Source of the DNA: Tychonema litorale BBK16
Lineage (GTDB): Bacteria > Cyanobacteriota > Cyanobacteriia > Cyanobacteriales > Microcoleaceae
Length of the DNA: 41,880 nt
Reading direction: 5' to 3'
Assembly (NCBI RefSeq): GCF_021648855.1
Contig: NZ_JAKJHX010000036.1
Coordinates: 1 to 41,880, forward strand
The position numbers and the translations under genes are program-made. Each line of letters starts with the position of its first letter. The first letter of the stretch is position 1. The notes under the pieces are model-generated. The model saw only the letters and a list, made by a program, of their open reading frames with translations. It did no database searches and was not told the origin of the DNA. Below, one piece after another: positions 22,223 through 31,426 of this stretch.

Positions 22223-23776
22223 CTAAGGGTTTTTATTGGATTCTGGAGAAGGAGATTTCGTAGCTTTTGGAACTGCTTTTTCACTCTTGGGCGAAGGCTT
22301 TGGTTTGGCAATTGCTGGGGCAACTAATGGCTTGGATTTTGCCGCTGGTTTCGGAGAAGCAGGTGCTGTTAACGGCGCAGCAGGGGCTGTTTTAGTGCCT
22401 AAAATGCTGACATCTCCTGTGTCAAATAAACCGGCGATACAAGCAATCATCATTGTAGCTAAAGTGCCGACAAATAATGCTTTCCAACCGAGTTCCGAAA
22501 TGTCTTTGCGACGGGATGGAATCAGGGCGATTGTGCCACCGACAAATATGCCGACGGATGCGAGGTGGGCAAAGCCGGAAAGGGCGTAACTGACAATCAA
22601 GAGTGTGCGATTGCTAATGAGTCCTTTTCCTGCAACTTCTGCTAAAGTTTGATAAGGTGGAATTGCAGTTTCCAAGAGTCGGCGGCCAATAATTACAGAT
22701 GCTTGCCAAGAGTCTTCAATGGGAACTCCAGTTAACAGCGTCAGGGGATAAAATAAGAATCCCATGATGTTAGCTAAGGTAACAACTTTGAAGATGCCAC
22801 CAATCGGGTTGGGTAAAATTGCCAGCCAGCCGAAGAATTGATTAATTAAGGATACTAGACCTAAGATTAATATCAAAACTGCTGCGATCGCAACTGCCAT
22901 CTTAACTCCGTCCAATGCACCGATGATTGCTGCATCTAAAGGGCTGACTCGTTCGATGGGTTCTCCGCCCACTGTCTCTTGTTGACGAATTTCGCCGTCA
23001 ATCTCTTCTCCCACAATCTCTCTGCCTTTAGGCTTTCGTTCTTCCTTGGGAATTCCGCCCATTGTCAGTGGTATGCCTGTTTCAGGAACTAAGATTTTGG
23101 AGAGGACAAAGCAAGCTGGAATTGCAATAATTGAGGCGGAAACTAAATGACCTAAAATATTGGGAAAAAATGGTTTGAGGAAACTGACATAAATTGCTAA
23201 GGTTGACGACGCTGCTGTCCCAAAACAGCAGGAAAGAATTGCACAAAGTTCCGAACGAGTCATTTGTGGCAAGTAAGGTTTGACGACAATTGCTGCTTCT
23301 ATTCCTACGAAAATATTGGCAGCACCGCTGAGTGCTTCGGCACCACTCAAACGCATTGTTTTATAAAAGATTTTGGCGAAAACTTCTGTGATAATTTGAA
23401 TAATACCGATGTTGTAAAGCAATGCCATGAGGCCGGAAAAAAAGACTACTGTCGGTAAAGCTCGAAAGGCGAAGATGTATCCTAAATTAACTGGGGAATC
23501 TTGACCAGGGATTGGTACAATGTTTTTGCCGAATACAAATCTGGCTCCAGTGTCAGCGGCGGTAAATACGCTGTCGAGCAAGCTAGTAAACCATTCTAGG
23601 GCAATGCGAGTTGGGGGGAACAGGAATACTAAAAATCCTAAGACTAATTGGAGTCCAATGCCCCAAATGATGACGCGCCAGGGAATATACTTGCGCTGTC
23701 GGTTTTCCGAGAAAATCCAGGCGATCGCGCATAAGCCAAAAATGCCTAGAAATGAGATAAAGTTGTAAATAGACAT
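22223..23776 (-). CDS. Divergent concentrative nucleoside transporter (CNT/NupC) family protein
   Basis: A 517-residue membrane protein. The N-terminal helices, the gate segment (ALPTVVFFSGLMALLYNIGIIQ), AEALSGAANIFVGIEAAIVVKPYLPQMTRSEL and FGTAASSTLAIYVSFL follow the CNT fold, which imports nucleosides with Na+ or H+ across the inner membrane. Several signature residues differ: GQTEAP-type sequence reads VGIEAAIVV, the usual LNEFVAY after GKK reads LETAIPPY after GRR, and GFANFSS reads GFAHLAS. A charged loop of about 40 residues and a disordered Ala/Pro/Lys tail of about 55 residues are extra. AAGGA precedes the start. The family is clear, but the changed substrate-site residues make nucleoside specificity uncertain. 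DUF3318 follows on the same strand. Confidence 0.88.
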   Translation of the reverse strand: MSIYNFISFLGIFGLCAIAWIFSENRQRKYIPWRVIIWGIGLQLVLGFLVFLFPPTRIALEWFTSLLDSVFTAADTGARFVFGKNIVPIPGQDSPVNLGYIFAFRALPTVVFFSGLMALLYNIGIIQIITEVFAKIFYKTMRLSGAEALSGAANIFVGIEAAIVVKPYLPQMTRSELCAILSCCFGTAASSTLAIYVSFLKPFFPNILGHLVSASIIAIPACFVLSKILVPETGIPLTMGGIPKEERKPKGREIVGEEIDGEIRQQETVGGEPIERVSPLDAAIIGALDGVKMAVAIAAVLILILGLVSLINQFFGWLAILPNPIGGIFKVVTLANIMGFLFYPLTLLTGVPIEDSWQASVIIGRRLLETAIPPYQTLAEVAGKGLISNRTLLIVSYALSGFAHLASVGIFVGGTIALIPSRRKDISELGWKALFVGTLATMMIACIAGLFDTGDVSILGTKTAPAAPLTAPASPKPAAKSKPLVAPAIAKPKPSPKSEKAVPKATKSPSPESNKNP

Positions 23777-23948
23777 GACCCTAGTCCTTGAAATATCTGA
23801 GAATATCGGCTGACGCCTTATATCAAATCAGTTATACTCTTCATTTGAGGGCAAATGTCAAAAAAATTAACTATGCGAGTTCTGCGGATCTTTCGCAAGC
23901 CTTGATTTGCCGTAATTACCAGCAGTTTTAATATATAAACTCCAACAC

Positions 23949-24224
23949 ATGGAAGCTTTTGCTCCAAATCCTCCCGAATGGACTGCAACAGCAGTTCACG
24001 CTTATGAATTCTGCTGTCCTAAATGCGGTGCTAGCTGCACAGAGGCGCATGAGGTCTGGATTAATCGTCGATCGCCAGTATACACCGAATTCAATCGTCG
24101 CAAGTGGCAGGAGTTCTATCGCTGTCAGTGTGGTTGCGTCTGGTGGGCTTGGAGTAGTGATAGGCCTCCTTCTGAGCTGGTGCGTAGCGATGACAGCACT
24201 AATGAGGGTTCAGATGATTTCTGA
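23949..24224 (+). CDS. Small cysteine-rich, probably zinc-binding protein
   Basis: A 91-residue protein I cannot name. It contains CCPKCGASCTEAHEVWI (residues about 23-39) and YRCQCGCVWWAW (about 57-68). The CxxC and CxCxC pairs are spaced like a zinc ribbon. Small proteins of this look occur in cyanobacteria. The overlapping frame from 23959 loses all the cysteine motifs, so it is a shadow. No strong ribosome site precedes the ATG. It is divergent from the CNT transporter gene. Confidence 0.75.
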   Translation: MEAFAPNPPEWTATAVHAYEFCCPKCGASCTEAHEVWINRRSPVYTEFNRRKWQEFYRCQCGCVWWAWSSDRPPSELVRSDDSTNEGSDDF

Positions 24225-24330
24225 AAATTCCATTAGTCGCTGTTTTCAATCGGATGAAATACACTAAGCTGTGTTGCATCTAGATTGCCTATGGTATTAG
24301 AGAGGGAAAGGGGGAGAAGGCAGGGATACA

Positions 24331-24351
24331 GGACACGGCACTGCCGTGTCC
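24331..24351. repeat. GACACGGCACTGCCGTGTC palindrome
   Basis: A 19-base palindrome with perfect 9-base arms, flanked by G and C and followed by CTACT. Copies or variants occur at 20710, 36586, 36629, 36657 and 41811. Confidence 0.85.
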
Positions 24352-24402
24352 CTACTCAATAGAGAAATGCTATATTCATGAATAGATAAATAGATATATT
24401 AA

Positions 24403-24606
24403 TTAATACAGCAAGTCAAGCCGTCCTTGGACTACGCCTTCCATCACTTTTTCAATCAGACGTAATTCATTTTCCTTGATCGAATCGTTTAAGAGCATTG
24501 ACTTAATCCGCTGTCTATCAGCACAAGTCAGTTCACCGTCGAAAAATATTTGATCGACTATTTCTTCTGTTAAAAATGGATAATCTTGAGTTTGGGTGTT
24601 TGACAT
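24403..24606 (-). CDS. Small acidic helical protein of unknown function
   Basis: A 67-residue protein beginning MSNTQTQDYPFLTEEIVDQIFF and continuing with a regular amphipathic pattern (LTCADRQRIKSMLL, LRLIEKVMEGVVQGRLDLLY). The composition is protein-like, without repeats, and I have an impression of similar small proteins in filamentous cyanobacteria. It has no membrane helix or known motif. The start lacks a clear Shine-Dalgarno sequence. The downstream side carries the 24331 palindrome. Confidence 0.62.
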   Translation of the reverse strand: MSNTQTQDYPFLTEEIVDQIFFDGELTCADRQRIKSMLLNDSIKENELRLIEKVMEGVVQGRLDLLY

Positions 24607-24902
24607 GGTTGGTTTCGGAAATAAATAGCTTTTATTACTTATTTAGAGAATCCAGATTTTGAGTAGAGCGATTTTTTTTATGATTATAATATTGAGAGAT
24701 GGTTTTGTCAAGACACTCATTGTATAAAATAGGGGATTGGGCCTAGGGCATGGGGGCATGGGGAATAGGGCATAAGGCATGGGTTATTGGTTATTATAGA
24801 ACTAAATAAATAACAACTAACAACTAACCCTTCGACTACGCTGGCTGACGACGCTCCGCTCAGGGTTCCGCAAATAACAACTCATAATTAATTAATTAAT
24901 TA
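24607..24902. repeat. Repeat-filled gap upstream of the TPS-CHAT gene
   Basis: About 296 bases without a gene. It holds an AT-rich part, a GGGCATGGGG/GGGAATAGGG repeat at 24733-24785, an ACAACTAACAACTAAC word, a CCCTTCGACTACGCT...GCTCAGGGTT element at 24828-24867 (same family as 15296-15361), and a run of TTAATTAA directly before the start codon. No clear promoter is visible. Confidence 0.7.
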
Positions 24903-27900
24903 ATGGTTTATTTTCGCTCTGTTATAATTTTGACTTTAGGTTTTTGGCTGCTACCGCTAGCAGTTAAATCGCAACCTGTAACCCCCGCTGCTGACGGAAC
25001 TAATACTGTTGTTAATGCTGAGCAAAATCGCTTGGATATTAGTGGTGGAAAACTTTCTGGCAATGGCGCTAATCTGTTTCACAGTTTCAGCCAATTTAAT
25101 CTGAGCGAAGGTCAAATTGCTAATTTTTTGACTAATCCCAGGATTCAAAATATTTTAGGGCGGATTTCCGGGGGAGATGTTTCTGTAATTAATGGTCTCA
25201 TCTCTATTAGTGGTGGAAACTCGAATTTATTCCTGATGAATCCTGCTGGAATTGTGTTTGGTCAAAATGCTAGTTTAAATGTGCCTGGATCTTTTTTGGC
25301 AACTACTGCGACAGGTATTGGTTTCGGGGATGGTTGGTTTAATAGCAGCGGAATTAATGATTATCAATCCTTGGTTGGAAATCCGACTCAGTTTAATTTT
25401 GGTAATTCACAAGTTGGTCTAATTGTCAATGCTGGAAACTTGGGAGTTGCCAACGGGCAAAGTTTAACTTTGCTCGGAGGAACGGTGATTAATACAGGAC
25501 AATTATCGGCTCCTGGTGGTCAAATTACTGTGGCTGCTATTCCGGGAAGCAATGCTGTTCGGATTAGTCAAACTGGCAATTTGTTGAGTTTAGAAATTAC
25601 TCCGGCTTTGTTGTTAGAAAAAAATGCGATCGCCCCGATCGCATTACCAGAACTACTCACAGGGCCAGGAGTCATGTCAGCCACAGGTTTGACGACTAAT
25701 GCCCAAGGTCAATTGGTGCTGACTGGCGGGCAAACAGTGGCGGTAAATCCTGGAAGTGCGATCGCATCTGGTACGATCGATGTGTTTGCCCCTGCTGGTG
25801 TTAGTGGTAGCGTTAATATTTTAGGTGAAAAAGTAGGGCTGTTCGGTGCGGATATCAATGCTTCTGGGACTGAGGGCGGAGGTGTAGTCCGTGTGGGAGG
25901 CGGTTTCCAGGGACAGGAACCGATACCAAATGCCCTGGAAACACTGGTAACATATGTTAGTCCTGATTCTACGATCGCACTAAATGCGATCGAGCGTGGG
26001 AATGGCGGCACTGCGGTAATTTGGGCAGACAATACCACTCGCTTCTTTGGCAAGATTACGGCTCGTGGTGGCAGTTTCAGCGGTAACGGTGGAACAGTAG
26101 AAGTCTCCAGCAGAAGTTCTCTAATTTTCCAAGGAGAGGTAGATAACCGCGCGACTAACGGTGCGATCGGCACTTTTCGGCTCGATCCGACAAATATTAC
26201 GATCGTCAACGGTAACGGCGAAACCAGTAGTTCCACCAACGGGCAACTGGAAACGCTAGCAGAACCCAGTCAAACCATCATCTCCGAAGTGCAGTTAGAA
26301 CAGATGGCGGCCGGCAGCAATCTGATTTTAGAAGCAACCAACAATATCATCCTCCAAGACTTAGCCGACAATCGACTTGGTCTCCAAGGCAGAACCGGAG
26401 ATGCTGTGACTTTTAGATCAGGTGGAGTGTTTTTTGTCAATGACCCCAAGGATTTAGTCGAGACTCAAGGTGCTAACGTCAATATTTTTGCTAACAGCAT
26501 CTCTCTGGGCGGACTCAATGCTAACGGTGGCAATATCGCTCTCACTGCTAACGGCATTGATTTGAGAGGCGATCGCGGTTCCGTCAGCAGCGCGGGGGGT
26601 ACAATTCGCTTACAACCCAATGATAGCAGAGAAATTCAGATCGGTGGCAGTGGTGATATTTTGGGCATTTTGGACTTGACGGCAACGGATATGGGTGCTC
26701 TGGGGAATTTTGGCTCGATCGCGATCGGGCGCAATAACACCAGTTCGATCGCAGTCATCGCACCCACAACCATCGGCAGCCCCCTCACCCTTCAAGGAAG
26801 GTCGATCGACATCCAACACCTTCTGACAGCAACCGATAATGCTTCCCTCACCCTCGATGGGCCTCAAACCGCGATCGCAGCCAACATCACTACCTCCGGC
26901 GGCGATATCGTGTTTACCGGAAACGTGACTCTCAATGCTGATGCAGCTTTGAGTACCCAAGCTAGGGGCAACATTCTGTTTCCCGGAACCGTTGACGGCA
27001 ATTACGCAGTCATACTAAATGCTCAACGAGTGCTGTTTGATGGTACGACAGGGAAAGTTACACCCCTGGCAAGTTTGACTGTCAACGCCAGCAACACCGA
27101 AGTTTCTGGCAATATAGCCACAGTCGGCGACATCGCTTTTAACAGTACCTTCAACCTCCGCCGCAACGCCAATATTTCCTCCACTACCGGCAATATCACC
27201 CTTGCCAGTATCGACAGCGCCCTAGATACAGCCAATAATTTGACTGTGCTAGCTGGTGGCAATATTACTTTCAAAAATGCGATCGGTCAAACTCAGCCCT
27301 TGGGTTTGCTATCAGCCGATGCTACTAATGTGACGGCGAATTCGACAATCAATGTCCGTAATTTGACCGTGAATGCGAGAAACTTTCTTGCCATTAGGGG
27401 GGGTACATTGGCTGCGTCAGGAGCTGATATGAAGGCAGTTAATGTTCTCTTAGACGGTAATCTCAGTACAAATGGTGGCATTGTTAACCTGCAAGCAACT
27501 CGTGAGGTTCGGAGTCGCAATATTACCTCGAATGGCGGGAGGATTCGGGTTGAGGGCAATACTGTGACTGTAGGTGCGATCGACTCGGCGACAGCTACAG
27601 GAACTGGTGGCCCGATCGCCCTCACAAGCAATGCTGGTGCTCTAACTGCGGGAGGTTTGAATGCGAACGGCGCAAGCGGCGGAAATATCTCTCTCACCTC
27701 GTCTACGGGCATTTCTGCCCTTGATGTGAACACAGCCGGGAGTCGGGGAAGTGGCGGCAATGTCTCTGTAAATGCGATCGGCAACATTCAATTGGGTTTT
27801 GTCAACGCTCAAAGTGGTAGCACAGGGACTGGTGGCAATGTTGACATCACCACCGGAGGTTTGCTTCGATCAAACAATGTCTTTAACAATATATCAGGCA

Positions 27901-29735
27901 ATTTTTCCAGTATTTCTGCGGGGGCGATTGTGATTCGACATGGAGGTGGTAGCAATCAACCTTTTGTAGTTGGTGGCGACAGCCCAAATGGCACACAAGG
28001 AATCCTTAATGCTGGAGCCGGAAATGTGATTTTGCCTACTGTTTCTTTTTTGGGAACTTATACTCAGGGAAACTTGTTAAATCAGATTTCCCTAATCACC
28101 ACCAGCGCGCCACCGACTCCTATACCAATCCCGCAACCAATCCCTGAACCAACCCCTGAACCAATTCCCCAACCAATTCCTATCGCGACTCCAACGCCGA
28201 TCAATCCTGCTACAAAGCCCTCAATTCCGGGGTTTTTGCAGGTAGAATTGCGGCAAACGGGTAAAAGCTTTCCAGTCAGTCCCAAACTTGTGACTCCTTC
28301 TCGCCGATTCTCTTCTGCATCTGCGGGAGTTTTGGCCTTTGAGGAAGTATTTACACGGGAGTACGAAAAATATTTAGAATTGTTGCCGAGAACCCCAATT
28401 ACTAATATGTCGGTTATTTATGAAACTCTTCGTAAAAACCAGGCAATTACGGGAGTTAAATCTGCAATTGTCTATATGAATTGGGTTAGTGATAGCGATG
28501 CAAAAGCCATGCAAAAAAATAGTTCTGTGCTAGTGGCAAGTCGCGATTTATCTAATCTATTCCCTCTCAGACAAAATCGGCCAAAAGGGAATAAAAATAT
28601 ATATAATAATCATTCACCTCGTTTTTCAGGAGAGGCATTTAGCCAGAAAACAAAGGAAGTTGCTGATGTTTCTAATGTAGAGGTTTTGGAATTAGTGTTA
28701 GTAACTGCTAACGCTGAGCCGAGGCGCATTTTAATTCCGACGGCCACTCGGTGGCAGGTATTGCAATTAGCCGACGCATTTCAAACCGAAATAACTAATC
28801 CCAGAAGGAGAAGCAGTATTAGTTATTTGGATTCGGCTCAAAAACTTTATAGCTGGTTGATTGCGCCATTAGCCTCAGAACTAACAAGTTTAAAGATTGA
28901 CAATTTAATGATAATTCCGGCGGCTGGTTTGCGAAGTGTACCGTTTGCTGCTCTTCATAATGGTAAACAATTTTTGGTAGAACAATATAGCCTTAGCGTG
29001 ATACCGAGTTTGAGTTTAACTGATATTCGCTACGATAATATTGGTGATGATGAGATTTTGGCAATGGGGGCTTCGGTGTTTGAAGATAAAGCGCCATTAC
29101 CTGCGGTACCAGTTGAGCTGGAGTCGATCGTACCACGCGATCGGGGAACAACTTTTTTAAATCAAGATTTTACCCTAGGAAATTTGCAAACTCAGCGGAA
29201 AAATCGACCTTTTGGGATAATTCATTTAGCAACTCACAGCGAATTTCTGCCGGGGGAACCGAAAAATTCTTACATTCAGTTGTGGGATACTAAGTTGCGA
29301 ATCGATCAAATGCGACAGTTACAGTGGAATGAACCTCCGGTAAATTTGTTAGTTTTGAGCGCGTGTAATACGGCTTTGGGCGATGAAGAGGCGGAGTTGG
29401 GATTTGCGGGTTTGGCGGTAGCTAGTGGTGCTAAATCGGCTTTGGCGAGTTTGTGGGAAGTCAGTGATGATGGGACTTTGGGGCTGATGACGGAGTTTTA
29501 TCGGCAGTTGCGGACTCCCAGACAGGGAGGTAATTTAATCACTAAATCTGATGCTTTGCGGCGGGCGCAGTTGGAGATGCTGGGGGGGCGGGTGCGGATT
29601 CAAGATGGGATGTTGCGCGCGATCGCACATAATGATACGGTCGTTTTACCACCAGAAATTGCCATGCGGGGCGATCGAATTCTTTCTCATCCTTATTACT
29701 GGGCCGCTTTTACACTGATTGGCAATCCTTGGTAA
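24903..29735 (+). CDS. Filamentous haemagglutinin (TPS) domain protein with C-terminal CHAT peptidase domain
   Basis: A 1610-residue protein predicted to be exported. Residues 1-24 form a signal peptide (hydrophobic, ending AVKSQP). Residues about 25-200 are a TPS/haemagglutination domain with NPRIQNILGRISGG and NPAGIVFG (Asn113), the signals used by two-partner secretion. Up to about 1065 it consists of Gly/Asn/Thr-rich beta-helix repeats. A Pro-rich linker (about 1070-1107, repeated PIPEP/PIPQP) joins a C-terminal CHAT domain (about 1230-1610), a caspase-like cysteine peptidase fold: HLATHSEF supplies His1445, and LVLSACNTALGDEEAELGFAGLAVASGA supplies Cys1488, with ALASLWEVSDDGT following. 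The catalytic pair looks intact. No TpsB/Omp85 transporter lies within the window. Domain identities are secure; that the peptidase works outside the cell is inference. Confidence 0.93.
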   Translation: MVYFRSVIILTLGFWLLPLAVKSQPVTPAADGTNTVVNAEQNRLDISGGKLSGNGANLFHSFSQFNLSEGQIANFLTNPRIQNILGRISGGDVSVINGLISISGGNSNLFLMNPAGIVFGQNASLNVPGSFLATTATGIGFGDGWFNSSGINDYQSLVGNPTQFNFGNSQVGLIVNAGNLGVANGQSLTLLGGTVINTGQLSAPGGQITVAAIPGSNAVRISQTGNLLSLEITPALLLEKNAIAPIALPELLTGPGVMSATGLTTNAQGQLVLTGGQTVAVNPGSAIASGTIDVFAPAGVSGSVNILGEKVGLFGADINASGTEGGGVVRVGGGFQGQEPIPNALETLVTYVSPDSTIALNAIERGNGGTAVIWADNTTRFFGKITARGGSFSGNGGTVEVSSRSSLIFQGEVDNRATNGAIGTFRLDPTNITIVNGNGETSSSTNGQLETLAEPSQTIISEVQLEQMAAGSNLILEATNNIILQDLADNRLGLQGRTGDAVTFRSGGVFFVNDPKDLVETQGANVNIFANSISLGGLNANGGNIALTANGIDLRGDRGSVSSAGGTIRLQPNDSREIQIGGSGDILGILDLTATDMGALGNFGSIAIGRNNTSSIAVIAPTTIGSPLTLQGRSIDIQHLLTATDNASLTLDGPQTAIAANITTSGGDIVFTGNVTLNADAALSTQARGNILFPGTVDGNYAVILNAQRVLFDGTTGKVTPLASLTVNASNTEVSGNIATVGDIAFNSTFNLRRNANISSTTGNITLASIDSALDTANNLTVLAGGNITFKNAIGQTQPLGLLSADATNVTANSTINVRNLTVNARNFLAIRGGTLAASGADMKAVNVLLDGNLSTNGGIVNLQATREVRSRNITSNGGRIRVEGNTVTVGAIDSATATGTGGPIALTSNAGALTAGGLNANGASGGNISLTSSTGISALDVNTAGSRGSGGNVSVNAIGNIQLGFVNAQSGSTGTGGNVDITTGGLLRSNNVFNNISGNFSSISAGAIVIRHGGGSNQPFVVGGDSPNGTQGILNAGAGNVILPTVSFLGTYTQGNLLNQISLITTSAPPTPIPIPQPIPEPTPEPIPQPIPIATPTPINPATKPSIPGFLQVELRQTGKSFPVSPKLVTPSRRFSSASAGVLAFEEVFTREYEKYLELLPRTPITNMSVIYETLRKNQAITGVKSAIVYMNWVSDSDAKAMQKNSSVLVASRDLSNLFPLRQNRPKGNKNIYNNHSPRFSGEAFSQKTKEVADVSNVEVLELVLVTANAEPRRILIPTATRWQVLQLADAFQTEITNPRRRSSISYLDSAQKLYSWLIAPLASELTSLKIDNLMIIPAAGLRSVPFAALHNGKQFLVEQYSLSVIPSLSLTDIRYDNIGDDEILAMGASVFEDKAPLPAVPVELESIVPRDRGTTFLNQDFTLGNLQTQRKNRPFGIIHLATHSEFLPGEPKNSYIQLWDTKLRIDQMRQLQWNEPPVNLLVLSACNTALGDEEAELGFAGLAVASGAKSALASLWEVSDDGTLGLMTEFYRQLRTPRQGGNLITKSDALRRAQLEMLGGRVRIQDGMLRAIAHNDTVVLPPEIAMRGDRILSHPYYWAAFTLIGNPW

Positions 29736-29755
29736 ACTAATATAGAGTAAGTTGA

Positions 29756-29859
29756 AACGAACCGCGAAGGCGCGAAGAGCGCGAAGGAAGAACTGCATTT
29801 CCTTCTTTCCCCCTTGGGGGAGTTCTTCCTTCGTGTCCTTAGCGTCTTCGCGGTTCGTT
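29756..29859. repeat. Long imperfect hairpin between convergent genes
   Basis: Two 39-base arms (29756-29794 and 29821-29859) match as inverted repeats at 34 of 39 positions by my count, with a loop of 26 bases. The arms start AACGAACCGCGAAGGCGCG, and the same word occurs at 10036-10069 without its partner. It lies tail to tail between the TPS-CHAT and DUF4058 genes and could act as a bidirectional terminator or be a non-autonomous mobile palindrome. Confidence 0.85.
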
Positions 29860-29877
29860 AAAATAATTAAAAATAGT

Positions 29878-30654
29878 TCAACGCAATCCCTTTTCTCGCA
29901 AAAACGCATCAGCCCAAACAGCATCTTCTTCCTTGAGTCGTGGCACCGGAGATTGAGCATAATCCAGCGATAAATCAAATCCTGCTTGATCATAAATTTC
30001 AGCAAACAAAGCTTGCAATTCCACATGAATTTCTGCATCTCCTGGCTGCAATGGTAACAGAAATGGTGGAATTTCTTCTCGCACTGTAAAAGCATATAAT
30101 TGAGCTCTGGGCCGACGATTTCCCCGACTAACCAAAATGCGATAATCTGTGTTTGTCCCACCCGTCATCGGCATTGGCTTACCCCCTCTGAGTAAGTCAA
30201 TTTCTACTAAATGAGAAGAACTTCTCAACACTTCTTGTCGCTTATTTTCATACTCCTCTCTTCCTTTCTCGCTGCGTTTGTTCTTCGGTGAAAGAATCTC
30301 TATTACCGTTATCACCCGATTCGTGCCTACCTCTCGAAGTTCTAAATAACCTTCTCTAGCTTCTTCTAATATCGGCACTGTAACTGTTATCGGTTCAGGA
30401 TGCAGCAGGGTTGCAGTTGCGGTAGATTCAACAATAGTTGACGGCTTAGAAAATATTGTCACATCAGGAATTGCCAAGAAATCGTTATCTGCTGCATCAC
30501 TCAAATAAATCCGCTTTTCAATGGCGACTCGGTACTTAGGCCGCAGGGCAGGCCCTATAGCAATGGCTATTGCTGTAATTAACCGATGATGTACTTCAGG
30601 CCAAAATTCTGAATTTTCTAAGTATGGGTCTACCCCTGGAAATGGAGACGGCAT
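29878..30654 (-). CDS. DUF4058 family protein
   Basis: A 258-residue protein beginning MPSPFPGVDPYLENSEFWPEVHHRLI, the hallmark start of the DUF4058 family. It continues with AIGPALRPKYRVAIEKRIYL, VTVPILEEAREGYLELREVGTNRVITVIEILSPKNK and HLVEIDLLRGG. The E-I-L-S-P-x-N-K and VEIDLLR segments resemble the active-site strands of PD-(D/E)XK nuclease folds, but activity is unproven. The family is very common in cyanobacteria and planctomycetes and has no assigned role. It follows the membrane protein gene at 30704 by about 50 bases on the same strand. Confidence 0.93.
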   Translation of the reverse strand: MPSPFPGVDPYLENSEFWPEVHHRLITAIAIAIGPALRPKYRVAIEKRIYLSDAADNDFLAIPDVTIFSKPSTIVESTATATLLHPEPITVTVPILEEAREGYLELREVGTNRVITVIEILSPKNKRSEKGREEYENKRQEVLRSSSHLVEIDLLRGGKPMPMTGGTNTDYRILVSRGNRRPRAQLYAFTVREEIPPFLLPLQPGDAEIHVELQALFAEIYDQAGFDLSLDYAQSPVPRLKEEDAVWADAFLREKGLR

Positions 30655-30703
30655 TTGATTACCTCAACTAATCGTTTTTTAAGTTTAATCTAATTTAAGA
30701 TGA

Positions 30704-31396
30704 TTAATTTTCTTCACTATACTGGAAATTGCGCCAAATCTCTTGATGACATACGTGCCAAAAATACAGTGCTAAATTTATCAAAGCTAATAGCTTAGTT
30801 CCGTCTTCTAACATTGCATGAACTCCTTGACTTTGTGCGGCAAATATATCTTCAAATCTCGAAATTGCAAATAAAATAAATGCTGCTATTAATGGCAAGT
30901 AAGGAGTAGTTATGATGAATCGCCAAAACTTAACTCCATACATTAAAACACCCATTCCATAACACAAATAAATAAATTTCTTAGATACCCCCAACCCAGA
31001 AAGAATGAAAGTCATGCGAAATCTGTCATCCAGGAAAAAAACTCCCAATAACAAGGTGCTACAAAGTAAGAACATCTCGGCTCGACTGCGGGATGGTTGT
31101 TGGCGAAGCACTCCGAAAGTAAATGCAGAAATTATGACGGAAACACACCATAAAATCTCGGAAACTCCTGTTAAAATACCGTCATAAGGCAACCAAAAAT
31201 TAAATGGATCACTAAACAGACGTTCAAAACCACTTCCCTTATTTGTGACTTTAGCATATATGCCGAGTCCACCCAATAGTAGTACAGTCAGAGTGTTGCA
31301 AAGTAGCAAAAATGGTACACGATTGTATTGTTTTTTGATAACCTTAAAAAAGGTTAAAAAATTGGGAATTTGTTCAGACAAAGGTGAGTTTTTCAT
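30704..31396 (-). CDS. Multi-pass membrane protein of unknown function
   Basis: A 230-residue protein with about six hydrophobic segments: residues about 27-48 (VPFLLLCNTLTVLLLGGLGIYA), 78-96, 106-120, 130-155, 163-180 and 196-215. Conserved-looking polar spots between helices are FLDDRFRM (about 120-127) and SRFEDIFAAQSQGVHAMLEDGTKLLAL (about 181-207). I do not recognise the family. Acidic residues next to membrane segments together with histidines could suggest a metal-dependent membrane hydrolase, but this is weak. It is followed on the same strand by DUF4058, and lies downstream of the kinase gene read in the same direction. Confidence 0.75.
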   Translation of the reverse strand: MKNSPLSEQIPNFLTFFKVIKKQYNRVPFLLLCNTLTVLLLGGLGIYAKVTNKGSGFERLFSDPFNFWLPYDGILTGVSEILWCVSVIISAFTFGVLRQQPSRSRAEMFLLCSTLLLGVFFLDDRFRMTFILSGLGVSKKFIYLCYGMGVLMYGVKFWRFIITTPYLPLIAAFILFAISRFEDIFAAQSQGVHAMLEDGTKLLALINLALYFWHVCHQEIWRNFQYSEEN

Positions 31397-31426
31397 GAAA
31401 AAGTTTCATCTAAATAGGCTGATTTA

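Noticed and set aside
23959..24267. Alternative plus-strand frame over the small cysteine-rich gene
   Set aside because: The frame from 23949 has paired CxxC and CxCxC motifs, while this one has none and runs past into non-coding sequence.
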